Shown here in pieces: positions 1 to 12,800 of a stretch of DNA of 64,000 nucleotides; the first letter of the stretch is position 1, and each line of letters begins with the position of its first letter. Source of the DNA: Penelope pileata (taxonomy: Eukaryota > Chordata > Aves > Galliformes > Cracidae); NCBI GenBank assembly GCA_013396635.1, contig WBMW01003175.1, positions 465,134 through 529,133 of the forward strand, written 5' to 3'. The translations under genes were made by a program, and so were the position numbers. The notes beneath the pieces were generated by a model. The model had not been told where the DNA came from and did not search any database. It saw nothing but the letters and a program-made list of their open reading frames with translations.

Positions 1-175
1 GCCCCGCCGCCGCCCCCGGCCTCTGCCGCCGCGCCGCGGGGCGCAGGAGGTGCGGGGGGCGCTGCCCGGGGGGTGCCCGCACGCACCCTCCCGGGCTCGG
101 TGGCAAAAACGCCGCTAAGCGCAGCGGGAGCCTTTGTGTCACCGCGGGGTGCGGGCTGTACTGAAAATTCAAACG
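1..175. promoter_or_regulatory. CpG island edge, probable promoter or first-exon region
   Basis: This stretch is very rich in G+C and CpG (runs such as GCCGCCGCGCCGCGGGGCGC), while everything after about position 180 is AT-rich with few CpGs. In vertebrates such islands usually mark promoters. The island is cut by the window start, so its size and centre are unknown. It lies about 17 kb beyond the 3' end of TFEC, so it is not the TFEC promoter. A plus-strand donor follows at 290/291. No coding frame can be assigned with confidence. Confidence 0.7.
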
Positions 176-284
176 TTGCTCTAACTCCCGGGTGACTTTT
201 TCGAAAAAAAATATAAACGATATTTCGAGGTACAGAAAATTGGTTTTGTTTTACCGCAACTGCTTGCTGAGCCCTCTCAGAGTT

Positions 285-296
285 GCTTAGGTGAGT
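285..296 (+). other. Candidate splice donor after the CpG island
   Basis: The sequence GCTTAG|GTGAGT is a strong donor match on the plus strand, with the exon ending at 290. Together with the upstream CpG island it could close a first exon of a plus-strand transcript running toward TFEC. No matching downstream exon was recognised, so this is a suggestion only. Confidence 0.25.
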
Positions 297-3200
297 AACT
301 CACTTGGAAAAACACGGGGCTCGGTGAAGCAATCTGTGTTTCTGCCCACTAACAGGAGCCTATCTTCTGCTGTCACGCTATAATAATTTGGTGTGTTATT
401 GTTGTCTTTGCTATTATTAGCCTTGTTGATGAGAAAGATTTTTTATTTTTACTTTTTCTCTTCATTTATTTATTATTATTTTCTATTTCCTCATACAGCA
501 GCTTAGCAGCCCAAACAGCAACTATTTGTCTCAAGTCATTTGTGGCTATAATCGCTATTCAAAGCCTCATCTCACAAAGTTCTTTCTTCCTGGATGTAGC
601 GTTACCGCAAGTGGTCCCGTTGGTATCACGGCTGTTAGCACACTGTCGTGTCCGTGGGACAGCTCAACCATCATGCTCAGAGTTTGCACAATTAGGCCCA
701 AAGCGTGTGAAACCTAGCAAAAGAATAATAATAATAATAATCGGGGCTATTTTGTATTTTAATATGCACTTTCAAAATATGCAGGGGCAGGGAGAGGGGA
801 GACATGCAGTGTGTATTAAGTGCAGGTTATCAAAAAGAAACTGTCTCTGGATTATGTACAGTTTCACTCGACTGAAGCTTCATGGAAGATTAAGCTTCTT
901 TTGTTCTCTGCGCTGTTTCACATAGATCAGTTGATGATGTGCAGAATAATTTTAACCACATATTAAACAGTGGTTAATCTAAGATAAGGAGATGAGCAAA
1001 TATGAATTGTGAATAGTGTTTTTTTAGTGTTAATGCTAATTAGGGATGGAGCACGCAGTTTGTCAGAAATTTAAACTCTTTGTGCAGGGTTCTCAAAAAT
1101 ATATGTGTAAAGATAAGGCCTGTTTGCTATCACAGTGTTTACCAGGTGGTCTCATGTGTGGTACACATAATTTATAAAGGACTCAGTCACTCCTCTCTAA
1201 TTTATGAAGAATAATAGCTCCGAGGTGACTGACTCCTGGAACTGCTGCAGACATGAAAAATAAAATAGGCGGAAAGTGTTAAAATGCAGGACACTATGTC
1301 AGAGTTGTGAGTATTAAGCTAGCTGGGTAGGATTTTTAACAGGAGATGGAGGTGGAGTTGTGGGGTTCTGCAGCATATAAAAACAACACATTGTATTCTC
1401 CTTTAATTATGGCATTTCCAAAATATTACACTTCAGACTTTTGCTGGCCCCACAGGAGACCTTTTCAGTGCTTTTTTTTCTTGTAAAGATTTAATTGATC
1501 TCTTCTGAGGGTAGAGGAGATCTAATATTTTGCAGATCTATTTTTATTTTCAGCTTTTGTCTTAATCCCCTTCATACACCTTTCATTTCTTCATTTGAAT
1601 TAATTAAGCTCTCCTCAGATACATGAGGATGATGAGAGTTGTCGACGCCATTCATCACACAGGTTATTCACAGCTCTTTCAGGAATTTTACCAACAGTTT
1701 CAGAAATTTGCCAAGAAAATCTGTTTGTTACTTATGTGTAAGCATTTTGTCAAGCCTATGAATCAGATAACCAGCACTTTCGAATTGGCAGCGACAGCAT
1801 TTATCTTTTCCAGTAGATTCTAATAGCATAAAATTTGTCCATATAGCTTTGTTTTCCAGATGACAATAGGCCACCATTGGGGAAAGTAATAAGTACATAG
1901 ATTTGTGAGTAATGACGCTATTAAAAAAGGGAGAGAAAGATTGATTCCTTCTTTGTGATTTTGTTTTCTTTCTCACTCTTTTTTTTTTTTTAGAAGACAA
2001 AAGAAAAGTAAACGGTGCATGTTATAAGCTGTGCTGTCTCTTGCCAGCCACCTGCTTTTTTGCTGTGATCACATTTATTCTTACATGGTGCATCTTCACT
2101 TTTCTTTCCTCATGTTTTGGACACTTTTTGCATGAAAACAAGCCTTATCAATCAGTTCCTTGAATTGCTGATGGCGGAAGAACTATGGGGTCTGCTTTAG
2201 TGAATAACTTCATAATCTTTGTCTCATCGTTTCTAATCAGATAGGTGCCTGGGCTACTATTCCCCTGTAGGTGGACTCCTCTCTAAATACTATTTAGACT
2301 GTTACTGGAGGTGGTCTGCTGCAGAAATGTATTTGGCATTATAATCTTTGTGCATAAAATATGTGCTGATTTAAATATGAAAAGATTCATTACTAGTCAT
2401 GAAAAAAAGTTCAAAAAAAATAAAATGAAGAAGTACACCTATTAGGAATAGGTGGGAAGAAAATGGTTAACCAAATGCAATTTACCAATCATTCCTATAA
2501 AGAGAAACACGTGGTTTCAATTTTCTTATTGAAATTGTATAATTGGTTTAGGACAGGTTGGCAGAGTAAAACCATTTAATGTGTAGCCATCCGATACTCC
2601 TTCCCTTTCTTTTTAATCTCCTGAATATATCTGGTAAATGTGGAGATTGTTTTCTGGAGTCAGGGCATTCCGAACTACAGGCGTCTCTCACTGTGATTTT
2701 TTTCCCCACCTTTTATTAATCATTTTTTGACAATACAAACATGTATGCCTTTGTAAACTTAAAATGTCAGAGAAGGTATTGCTCTACCTTTTGAGTATAC
2801 TTTTCCTAACCACCTGCACAAGCAAACAAACTCCGTGCCTATACCTTTCATGTGTTTGGAGGTGTACTTTCTGTAGGAAATTAAGTTAACCATATACATC
2901 ATTATTACCCAAATTATCAAGGAAAATAGCAAGGAAACATTTTTGACCTTTTTATCACTATTACAAACTACCAAGCACAAATACTACACTGTAAATGTGA
3001 AGGAATAACTCAGTAACAGTTGAATTAATTTTACTGTTACTAGACACCTGATGTTCTCTTTAAACATCCAGGCAATGTTTTGTGACATTCGCAAACCTGT
3101 TCATCTGCCTCCTAGTGCTGTAGGTGCCTCACATTTGCACCACAGCAGTGAGACATTTGCTTGCGATATTCCTGTAGGTGATCTGAAGTTACTGCTGTTA

Positions 3201-3330
3201 ACTTCTTCTACAACGTCTTCAGCTCTTGACTCAAGTGAACCTATCTTTCCCTGCACTGGAGCCCATCATTGGAGAGCCCTGCTGTGAAATCTCAAGGGTG
3301 ACAGCCAACAAATTGTGAGTACATCCTACT
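297..3330. other. Intergenic or intronic AT-rich DNA
   Basis: No gene, recognisable repeat or RNA was found here. The open frames present are short, have no family resemblance and lie in AT-rich sequence. Confidence 0.5.
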
Positions 3331-3430
3331 TTCACAGAATTGCAGGGATTGGAAGGTAGCTCTGGAATTCATCACGTCCAACCCCTCTCTAAAAGCAGGT
3401 TCCCTACAGTAGGTACCTACAACAACTTTG
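3331..3430 (-). repeat. CR1 LINE 3' end fragment
   Basis: TTCACAGAATTGCAGGGATT followed by GGAAGGTAGCTCTGGAATTC and CGTCCAACCCC is the reverse-strand form of an avian CR1 3' untranslated end. The 5' part of the element is missing, as is usual for truncated insertions. Confidence 0.7.
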
Positions 3431-3779
3431 CAAACAACGTTGTGACCTCACTCAGAATTCCTTCTCATGAACATACACAAAACTACCAAAGTCCAAGTTC
3501 TCTTTGTAGGAGAAGATGTTGTTTTTGCAAGGATGTGCTGTTCTTTTCTTAAGATACTGTGTGACAGGATTGTGCAAAAACAGAATACTGTGACTGAGGA
3601 GACATCCGCGGCATGTCTAAACACAGCATATCTCTCATCAAAATGGTATAGTTTTGGCTAATCCCTAAAAACAAAGACTGGATGTCAGCAGTTCTGAGGG
3701 GTACCAGGAGGTGTACCGGCACTAACCAGTTCTGTGGTTTGAATCTTGCCAGCGCCAAAGCTGATCAAAAAGATAGTGC

Positions 3780-4096
3780 TCAAACCTACCTTAAAAGGGA
3801 GAAACCAAACAAAAAGTGGAGGAGGATCAGGAAGAGTTAGTCAAGCAGTAAACAGAGGTGGGACAGCTGGCAGGGAAGTTAAAAGTGTCAGATAGGCTGT
3901 AAACCCTGAAGTACTCAACCAATGACGAACCAGGGGAGGGGCATTGCAGTTGCGCGATAGAAAATACAAGGTGCTGTACATTTTTGCTTGGTGTGCCTAC
4001 CTGCTGGGTCACCTGCTTTGCAAAGCATCAATAAAGGGACATTCACAGAATACTCTGCCTGAGCCTAAGTCATTGACTGTCGACCATTTCTCACAT
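3780..4096 (+). mobile_element. Endogenous retrovirus LTR, probably solo
   Basis: The segment has LTR-like order: a CCAAT box (near 3919), a GC-bearing GCGCGATAG element, an AATAAA polyadenylation signal (near 4030) and then a short U5-like stretch ending in TCTCACA. It resembles avian class I (gammaretrovirus-like) LTRs from memory. No primer-binding site or internal retroviral gene follows, so it is either a solo LTR or a truncated piece. The left boundary is uncertain. Confidence 0.5.
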
Positions 4097-5841
4097 TCTC
4101 AGTCACTCAGAGGTTCAGATCCTGTCAAAACTCATGGAGCAATGAGCTTGAACCATCAGTGCCAACTTGGCATATATCTTTAGTGCACATCTAAGCTGCT
4201 CTAGGTGTGCTCAGCGAAGACAACCATACAGAGTAATTCAAAGAACAGTGCTCTTATGGAATTTTTGAATCTGAGGTCTTTTTCTCATTGTCAAAGAATG
4301 AGAAGAATTAATTGTCAAGAAGGCTGCTCATACCACTAGACTGTTACCTACTCCTGAGCTTTTTTGTAATTTCTCCTGATTGAAACAGTTTGCTTCCTAC
4401 GAAAAACAAACAAATAAAGACCCCAAAACAACAAAATAAATAAATAAATAAAGTCAATGGGGAAGAGTTTGATACCTTATTTAAAGCACTTATCAATTAC
4501 GTGGATGGAAAATGTGATAAACCTGCCATTAAAAAAGGCAAATGAAGTATTTCAAAGCCATTTCTTTCACCCTTGGGTGAATGCCTGACCTACTGCTTTG
4601 CTGAGGAGGCCTTGGTGGTTAAATCTTGTTTTTATTTTTCATCTGAACAGCATTAGTGACTCATGCCAAGGACATGTTAATGGCTGCAAGGGTAACAATA
4701 TAAGATGCGTTGCTCAGGCACATATAAACAACTGGAAGTCCTGCCCCTTTTCTGGCAAGTTACTCTGGTGTTGTTCTGTTGGTTCCTGGTTGCCTGAGAT
4801 GCTTAACTCCCTCATGGTTTTATGCCCTTATTTAGTTGACTTGTCATGACAAATAGCATCACAGAGCAGATGTTTGAGATCCAGAATAAAAAAATAGACT
4901 TCTTTATGTGTTTTCAGGGACAGTTTAAGTCCAATGTACTTGTAGTTACAAATGTGAGGCAAGACACCCTTTGGAATCATTTGCATTTGTTAAATGTCAT
5001 TAAGCATCCAAAATAACATGAAATAGGAGGAAAAAATAAACCAAATCAGAGCTAGAAGGAAAATAAGATCATAGCTCATAAATAGATCAAAGTCTGAAGA
5101 GATGTTTTTTCTAAATGGGCTTCTTTATTAACATCATTCCTTAATATCTACATGAACAGCTTTTTGTTCATAAACCAGGAAATGACTGATTAATAACTAA
5201 TTAAGTCTGGGAGCAGGAACAGCATCATTACATATTGGCAAACAATCATTGCAATGAAAGAAATGCTGCACAGGTGTGGTAAAATGTGTGTGAACAAGCA
5301 ATTGGCTGAAATATGTTTTGATAATCCATATAAAACTTGGGAAATGCAAATAACCTCTGCAGAAACCAGATCTGTGAAATAATTCACAAATGAACAAAGG
5401 CTAGGAACACATTTGTGGCCAATTAAGTTATATGATTGATTCTAATATATATTATCATTTTCCCAGGTAGCTTTAAAAGTATGAAAAGATGAACAAAATG
5501 ACCATTTCATAATAATGTACTTCCTTAGCATGATGGATAACATTTATTATTTATTTCTTCAAATACTTCATTAACACAATGAATGCTTCCAAGCTCCAAA
5601 AATAACATTTCCCAGGGTTAAAGTATTTTAGACAAAGGATACAAGAACAAAAGTGAGAGGAAGTACATTGAAAGTAGGAGAGAAAATCACAAAAGAGAGG
5701 GGTGGTGAATATAAGCTGTAAGGCAGGATGCTCTCCTGCAGCAGGTCCTGCTGGTTCTGTGAGAAGTTGCCGTCACCCTACTGCTTCGCCAGTCAGGCAG
5801 GGATTTCTGCCAGGGCACAGACATGCCTTTCTGAAGGCAAC
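4097..5841. other. Intergenic AT-rich DNA with a short (AAAT)n tract
   Basis: Only a short AAAT-type simple repeat near 4432-4452 stands out. No gene or other element was recognised. Confidence 0.5.
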
Positions 5842-5910
5842 TTTTCCTTTCCTTTTTCCTTTCCTTTCCTTTCCTTTCCTTTCCTTTCCTTTCCTTTCCT
5901 TTCCTTTTTT
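5842..5910. repeat. (TTTCC)n microsatellite
   Basis: About a dozen TTTCC pentamers in a row, slightly imperfect at the left end and closed by a T run. It is a pure polypyrimidine/polypurine tract. Open frames across it encode only repeated low-complexity peptide and are not genes. Confidence 0.95.
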
Positions 5911-8900
5911 CTTCTCAACTGTTCTGTTTATGAAGAGAATGATGCAAACAAAAGACAAATAAAATGCTGTATTTGAGACATGAGAAATTCAAAATCTGTC
6001 TTCCAGATCAACCATCAGAAGAAAAGTTTTACTCTGAGACACTTACATGGAAAATGGTCACCTTACCATTTTCATGTCATATTACCATGAAAATTTCTTA
6101 TTTTCCAGATGTTACTTAGCATGTTTAAGATACTCATGAGCTGTTTTGGCAGATAGTTATTGATGCATTTTAAGCCTTTTGTTAGATGTAGTCTTTAGTC
6201 ATTTTAGTACATCGAGAACTAATCTCCAAGTCTGTCAGTCCCATTTTGCATTACAAATCATTTGTAGTTTTATAACTGTCATTTCCAAGGACATCTGGAA
6301 AAGATGGATTTATGAAAGGTTATCGTGCATTCTAAGGAGGCCAGGAATTAGCATGACTTTGTAAAGGTTCTTGTAAATTGAGCAGCAGCCATCACTGGCA
6401 ATAAGCTGTTTTCTGCTCTAGTCAAGTATCTTTATTTAAATATTAAGGAAGAGGTATGACCTTTGGCCTCAAAGATCACTATGATACAGCAATAGCACAA
6501 TCTATTAGCTGTCAATGAAGTATTATGGCCCCGGCTCTCTCAAGACACCTATTTGTGGACAGTGTTATAATAACCCTTCCATTAGGCATCCCCAAGGCAA
6601 ATAACCTTGGCTTTAACGGAGTCAGTTTCAAATTCCTTGGAGTAACATTAAGAGAATATCTGGTTTGTGTCAGTTTAGGATCAACTACCAGCACTAGTCC
6701 CATTCTGTAAATTGTAAGTAGCTGTGGATTTATTAGAATTATTTTATACATGCCCACAGGTAAATATTAAATACAAAGGATGTGAAAACTCATATTGCTT
6801 TCTACATCCTACACAGAATATATAGAGATTAATGGACACCTAACAGGTCTGAGCATTTTAAAACAGGATCCATTTTCTACTGTATACATTTCATTTCTTT
6901 TGTTGATGGAAATTACACAGTGCCACTAGAATTAAATTGCGCCAAAAAAAAAATAAGAAAAAAGAAAAAAAAAAAGAAAGAAAATCGTCCTGCAATATAC
7001 AGCAAATGCAATAAAAAGCAGTCCAGATAACATTCCAGTGAGTTGGTATGTTATCCTATATAGTTAGGTACAGCTACAATAAGATTAGGGAAATATCTAA
7101 AAAGCAGAGAAAATTTCATATGCTGCCTCATTTGCCTTCACTGCATTTCCTGCTCTTCAGATATCAGTATATTTAATATGCAAAGCCCAAGTCCAAGTAT
7201 TTTTAAACTTGTGGGATATTCAGAGCAAGTCTTCTGTTTAGATGGAATAAATCTGATAGCATTCCCCTAATAATAGCTCAACTGCTCTGAAACAAAAACG
7301 ACAAGAGTTTCCCTACCTGTGTAAAACCAGTTAAGGCTGTTTTCTTCACCTTCTGCAAGAGAACAGCTCTAAAGTCATCTGCCCTCAGAGGTAATAATCA
7401 AGGTCAAACTCAAGTGAAATACTTGGAAAGATCACAGATATCTGCAAATGTTAAAATAAACTGCTGCAAATTCTATTAACGTTCCAAATATTTTGGCCTG
7501 TATACTGGTTGTAGTGTTTCTACTGAATCCAGATTTACTGTCTAATACAAATGGCTTTTATTGCTGAAACCTAACAAATAATGTGCTTACTGTTGTGAAA
7601 TCAGAAGTGGGACTGGTTCTGCAAGGGTTGCTTCTATACAACTTTATTTTCTGTTGATTTTTAGCAGTAGTATATCATTCCTTAACCAGGAATAAAAACA
7701 TTCATGTGACGAAAAATTACAGGAGCTGTCTTCCAGCGAGGTTCAGTGCCTCCACACCATCTCCCTGTCCCCTGAAGGGCTTTGATGGAGCCAAGGCAGT
7801 GATGGATCCCCTCCAGCCACTGCCCCCAGGACTCCTCCACTTAAGGAAGGTTTACACATTGCAGAGGAAGAAAGCAGCTGAATTAGAATAACTCAGTGCT
7901 AAATTGGCCAGTTGTCTCCGCTTAGTTTTGAAGAGTCCCCTTTCTACCCCCTCACCACTCACAGTTCTTGACCTCCTTAGAGATTTTTATGGGAGGAGGA
8001 TGAATAAAGGGAAAAAAGGCTGTGGAGGCAATAGTCTATCGTGCTGCAATCCACCCCCTAATGGGTGCACAGGGATTTATCCCCTTGCCTAACAAAGGCA
8101 GAAGAGACAATTTCTACCTGGGTCATGACTGGAAATATTCAGAACTGCTATGGTGGATTCAGGCTCCAGCCAAAAGTACTTTGCTGCCCTGGGCACCATG
8201 AGCTTCACCATCAACCTTTTCTGTCAGGGATCTCAGCTCTCCACCAGCAGATCCTGGCACAACAGCAAGCCATAGGCAAGAGGAAGAGGCTCCATAGACT
8301 GAGAATGCCAACATTTTGCAGCTGCTATTTTGTCCCTGACCTTCTCAGAGTTAGAAGCTGTGAGTTCAAAAAGAAAAACACAGTGAAAGATGGCTTCACC
8401 ATTTCTGTGACACTGACAAGCTTATCTTAAAGCAGTGTTGGGAAACCCTACATAGTTTCAATGCAACCAACTGAGTTGGGGATTACAGCAGTTGTTTTCA
8501 AGTGTTCAATACTCACATATTGCACACTACGAAGGCAATATTCGCCTTCAATAAAGGGCACTTGACTTATGTTCATTCTCCCTTTAGCACTCCTCTTACT
8601 GTGATATTGGATACAGAGCCATTTTCCTTTCATAGGGCAATACATGGCAGAATCTAGGATCTAATTTAAGGGGCTCTATTGATATCATAAATTACAAGAA
8701 GTCTGCTGAAGCAGTTTATGAATGGCAGTAAAAACCTGAAACAGAATTACATGATTAGAATCATGTATCACATACATGTATTATTATTTATAATACAGAC
8801 CTAGCTATCTCTGTGTTTTACAGATGAATAAAATGCCATAGTATCTTGTGCTAAATGGGAAGAGGACTTCCACAGCCTCTTGCTAGCAGATGTCTTCCAC

Positions 8901-9628
8901 TGATATAATAGAAGAGCAATGTTTATGAAGTTTATCCATAAAAGAGGAAAGCAACACAAGTCTCTAAGCCTGGAAAAGTGCCGTATGGCACTCCTCAATG
9001 TCTTCCTCAAATTCAGTGGGCCAGTGGAGGAGTAAAGATGCTACACGGAGAGTAGCACAAGGAACTGCTCCTGTAGAAACCATTGCTTCATGAAGTGAGC
9101 TTTGAAGGAGACAGAACAAATAGGCATATTTTTGAAAATATTCATGCAAACAATGCTTACTCCTCTGTCTTGCAACACAAGCAAAATAGAACCTGAGGCT
9201 GCTATATGAGGCAGTAATAAGCGCATTTTATTGACATATGGAAAAGGTATATTTGTCCATAGGGTACAAGAGCTAAGGTATAAAAACTCTCATTTAGCAT
9301 AATGTGCCCGGTAAAGCCAGGAGACCCTTGATAGAAACAGTCTGCCCGCACCAGCAAAGCTGTCAAAAGCAAGCAATGTGCACCCATCGATGGGTAGCAC
9401 CAAAAGTGCCTGGAGCTCGCTACCACGCAGTCGGGAATTTCAGGTGTATAAGCAAAGCAAATATCCATTTCCTACTGGATTCCACTACAATGAGCTTCAG
9501 TACTTATTTAGTTCCCATGAACTGGCAAGACTTGAAGGACAAATAAGTTTGTTTTACTCCCACGCTTGGTAATATTAAAGGTCAAGATATGTATAAAACC
9601 ATTTTTGGCCTTTTAAATAATCATATAA
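5911..9628. other. Intergenic DNA, somewhat GC-richer at 7.7-8.3 kb
   Basis: There is an A-rich low-complexity patch at about 6941-6985. The part from about 7720 to 8330 is more GC-rich than its surroundings and has a few short open frames, but they show no known domain and no convincing splice pair. It may be an unrecognised old repeat. Nothing else is supported. Confidence 0.4.
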
Positions 9629-9848
9629 TTACTTGTCAGCAGTAGTACCTTGGCACTGTTTCACAGCTACCAACCTGCTGAACCACTGACTGATCTGCTA
9701 GCTTTGGCTGAGGGCTCTGGACAGCTTTGGCAGCTAGACTCTGACAACCAGGAGGAGCTGCTGTTGCTCCTCATACACGCACCAGCAAGGAAGGGAGGGG
9801 CAGACATTTTGTGTACTGTCTTCCAGAATCTAGCACAGTTTGAAAAGG
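9629..9848 (+). other. Exon-like open frame, unidentified
   Basis: An open frame runs from just after a stop codon at 9626 through 9848, where GAAAAG is followed by GTAAGA, a good splice donor. It is GC-richer than its flanks and the peptide has a non-simple composition, with segments such as EPLTDLLALAEGSGQLWQLD and ADILCTVFQNLAQFEK. There is no clear ATG at the start, and the acceptor candidates (TTGTCAG, CAGCAG) lack a good pyrimidine tract. No family was recognised. It could be an exon, an old retroposed fragment or chance. Confidence 0.2.
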
Positions 9849-12800
9849 TAAGAAAGAGAAAGAATGATGTGAGAGAGGTGGGCGAGGACAGGCACTCCTA
9901 GCTTAGCATGGAAGCTGTGAATAGCCTAAGGAGAGACAGAAATAATTTCCTTTCTTCCTGAAGGAGGGGGCTCCCCACCTGCTTCTCAGGTTGAAATCTA
10001 CCCTTGAAAAGAGATCTTCCCTCAGTTCACTAGCTCCCCTTTGTGACATTTTGGGATGAGGAATGCACCTTCTTTTGTTTTCCACAATTCTTATCTTTAG
10101 CTTATCTTATCTTCAGCTCTCTCAGGCTTTGTTTTCTCTTGCTCTTACCCACTGGGGAAAAATAAATAAATAAATAAAAAGTCAAAGTTGAAGTGTAAGT
10201 TGAAGTGTAAATTCCCAAGTGAAGGCAACACTGTCTTGTGTGTTTATTGCAAAAGTTGATTCTATGTTCTGTGCTTACAGTTGACCATGCTTACTTTACC
10301 TTACTGTAAGACTAAATTGCTTTCTGTTGTTTTTTTTACAGCAAGCTGGTTGTGTATACTAGCTGTCCTGTAGTAGAAATTGTTTTCCAGTAGAAATGGT
10401 ATTTCTGCAATGACTCCAGGTATTTGTTTTATTTTCCTAATGGCTCTGCAGTAATGCAGGAGTTTTTCTTGGCAAACCCCCTAATGATGAGAAATGATGT
10501 CCATGCTACAGATCAAGTAATTGATAAAAAGACATCGTTTTCAGAATTTTGAATGTTATTATATTAACTCATCTCATTTAACTAAGTGTGATCTTGGGAG
10601 ACAATGTGAAATATTTACCTGATGAATTTTTCCATATTTTGTATATTGAACTTCAATAATGTGGTCACCAAAGGCAAAAGCATTGCAAATACATAGAACA
10701 TACAAACAAATTTATAGAAAATGATAAAAAACAGACAAACAATAAATCTGTTCACCACCATCACAACTTTGATGTTCTCACAAGGTCTGTGGGAGAGGAA
10801 GCTCTTGGTCTGCATTGGACTTTTGCTTTCCTCTTGTTCAAACCACACTTCGGATTTGAGGCAGGATGATAAGGAGACCTATGCCAGTTTGGAGGAAGAA
10901 ATTCAAGTGGAAAGAGGAGCTGAGAAGAGGTGTCCTAACCCCAAGTGTGAGAATGGGACTTTGTTCTTCTGGCTGTGCCCACAGTGGAACTGGTGTGGAA
11001 GAGCGGTTGCCATCACCACCATCTGCATTGCATAAACATGCAACCCTACAATATTCCTGGGGTGTCAGCAGAGGAAAGTATTCTGGGAAATAGTCATGGA
11101 AAATATTCTCATAGTTGCCTCCTTTCACACAGAGGGAAGTTTCCAACATTAATGCCTTCTCTAGTTGTAGCAGTCTATGATGGGGCTCTTCAGGTAACCT
11201 AGCACCAGAAAATTTGATTTTTTATATATGAAAATTAACACCTGAAGTCCTACCTAGAAATCAGCAGGAAAAAGATCTTAAGTCTGGGTGCTGATGCAAG
11301 GACTGGTAGGTTTTTCAAGTAGTAAGGTCATTAGGATAAATGGTCATCCAAGTCTTTTGAGATGTACGTTGCATGTACACCCTGATATAGCGATGTAATA
11401 TATATTTATAGATAGAGGAGTAAAAGTGAGAGTAGTGTAATTTTCTGATGAAACTACATGGCAGATAGGAAAATGAATGCCAACATTGTAAAGTCCATGA
11501 ATGAAACGAATGTATTAGCCATCGTCTTAGCACTAAGTACATCCACTTAGGTACATGGATTTTATTGGAGGGGGGGGCATGGGGTGGAAGAAAAGCAGTT
11601 TGGAGTTTGGAAAGGAACTGAGATGATACATTTCAATGACACTAAAAAACAAACAAACAAACAAATAAAGCCAAAACTGGTTATTTCTTATGATTTGGTG
11701 CATTTCCCCTCCCCATATAATGTGTTGTCTATTAAACTCATAAGCATATGAATCTCTTTGACTATACTATTGTTCAATCTGCCTGTTCATAACTCAGCCT
11801 CTTATTCCATTATAATGCTTGAATGATTCAGAGGCAATGTTTCCAATCCACTTTTCCTATCTTGTGAAACTTTTTATCGAAATGTTAGCATTTGCAGGCA
11901 CCAGATGTTTTGACATAAGGAGAAGCAATATGTAAATTTTAATCCATGCTAGGAACAATAGCCTGGAGGCACCTTTTTCTTATTACATGAATCATATACT
12001 TAACCACAATGTGGTGGATTATATCAAAATCATCACCACCCTGAATATAGAACACTTGTCTTGTGGTTGCCAATTAATGAAACTGATATATATTTAACTT
12101 GATGGGTACGAGTGATTTAACCAATAAGCGTTAGCATACTTCACTACCATGGCGTCCTTTATAATTAGACTTCTGGTCTGATAATTATCACAACTTCATA
12201 CATTTTCCTCTAATCTCCTATTGGTTGTCAGCACAAATGATTCTAACATCAAATCTGTTTGTCTCTCAATTGTAAATATCACTACTTTTAATCAAGTAAT
12301 GTGCTTTTTGAATCTTCAAAATAACTTGATATTATTTTCTGATGCTGTTTATTCAATCATTAAGAATCTGATTCTGCAACAGGCTGAGCATTGCTTTTCT
12401 TCAAAGTGAACTGAGGGCTCTCAGTCCCTCACAAAGGAACTGAGTACCTTTTATGATCAAATCCTAACTGCATAATAAATTTGTAAAAAAAAAAAAAAAG
12501 CAAAGCTTTCTTTAATGGCTAATCACTGAACTTTAAATAATATTTATAATATTATTCTGTTTAAATGCTAATAGAGATGTCAACGATTTGATGAAATAAA
12601 GAGTCTGGAGAGCATCTTTATTACAAATAAAAAATGTTTATCAGATGTACACAAACAATGAGCACCATTTTACTCAAAACAAATGAGCTATTACAAAGCT
12701 ATAGCTGAAATATATATTTTACTACTTAACAGCTTATGCATCATGACATGAACATGAAGAACCACATATATTCTAAAGAAAGCAGCACTTCTGATATTAG

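Noticed and set aside
5702..5976. Overlapping open frames with repeated FPFLS-type peptides
   Set aside because: They are produced by the (TTTCC)n microsatellite and carry no gene features. The frame across 48345-48539 is rejected for the same reason.
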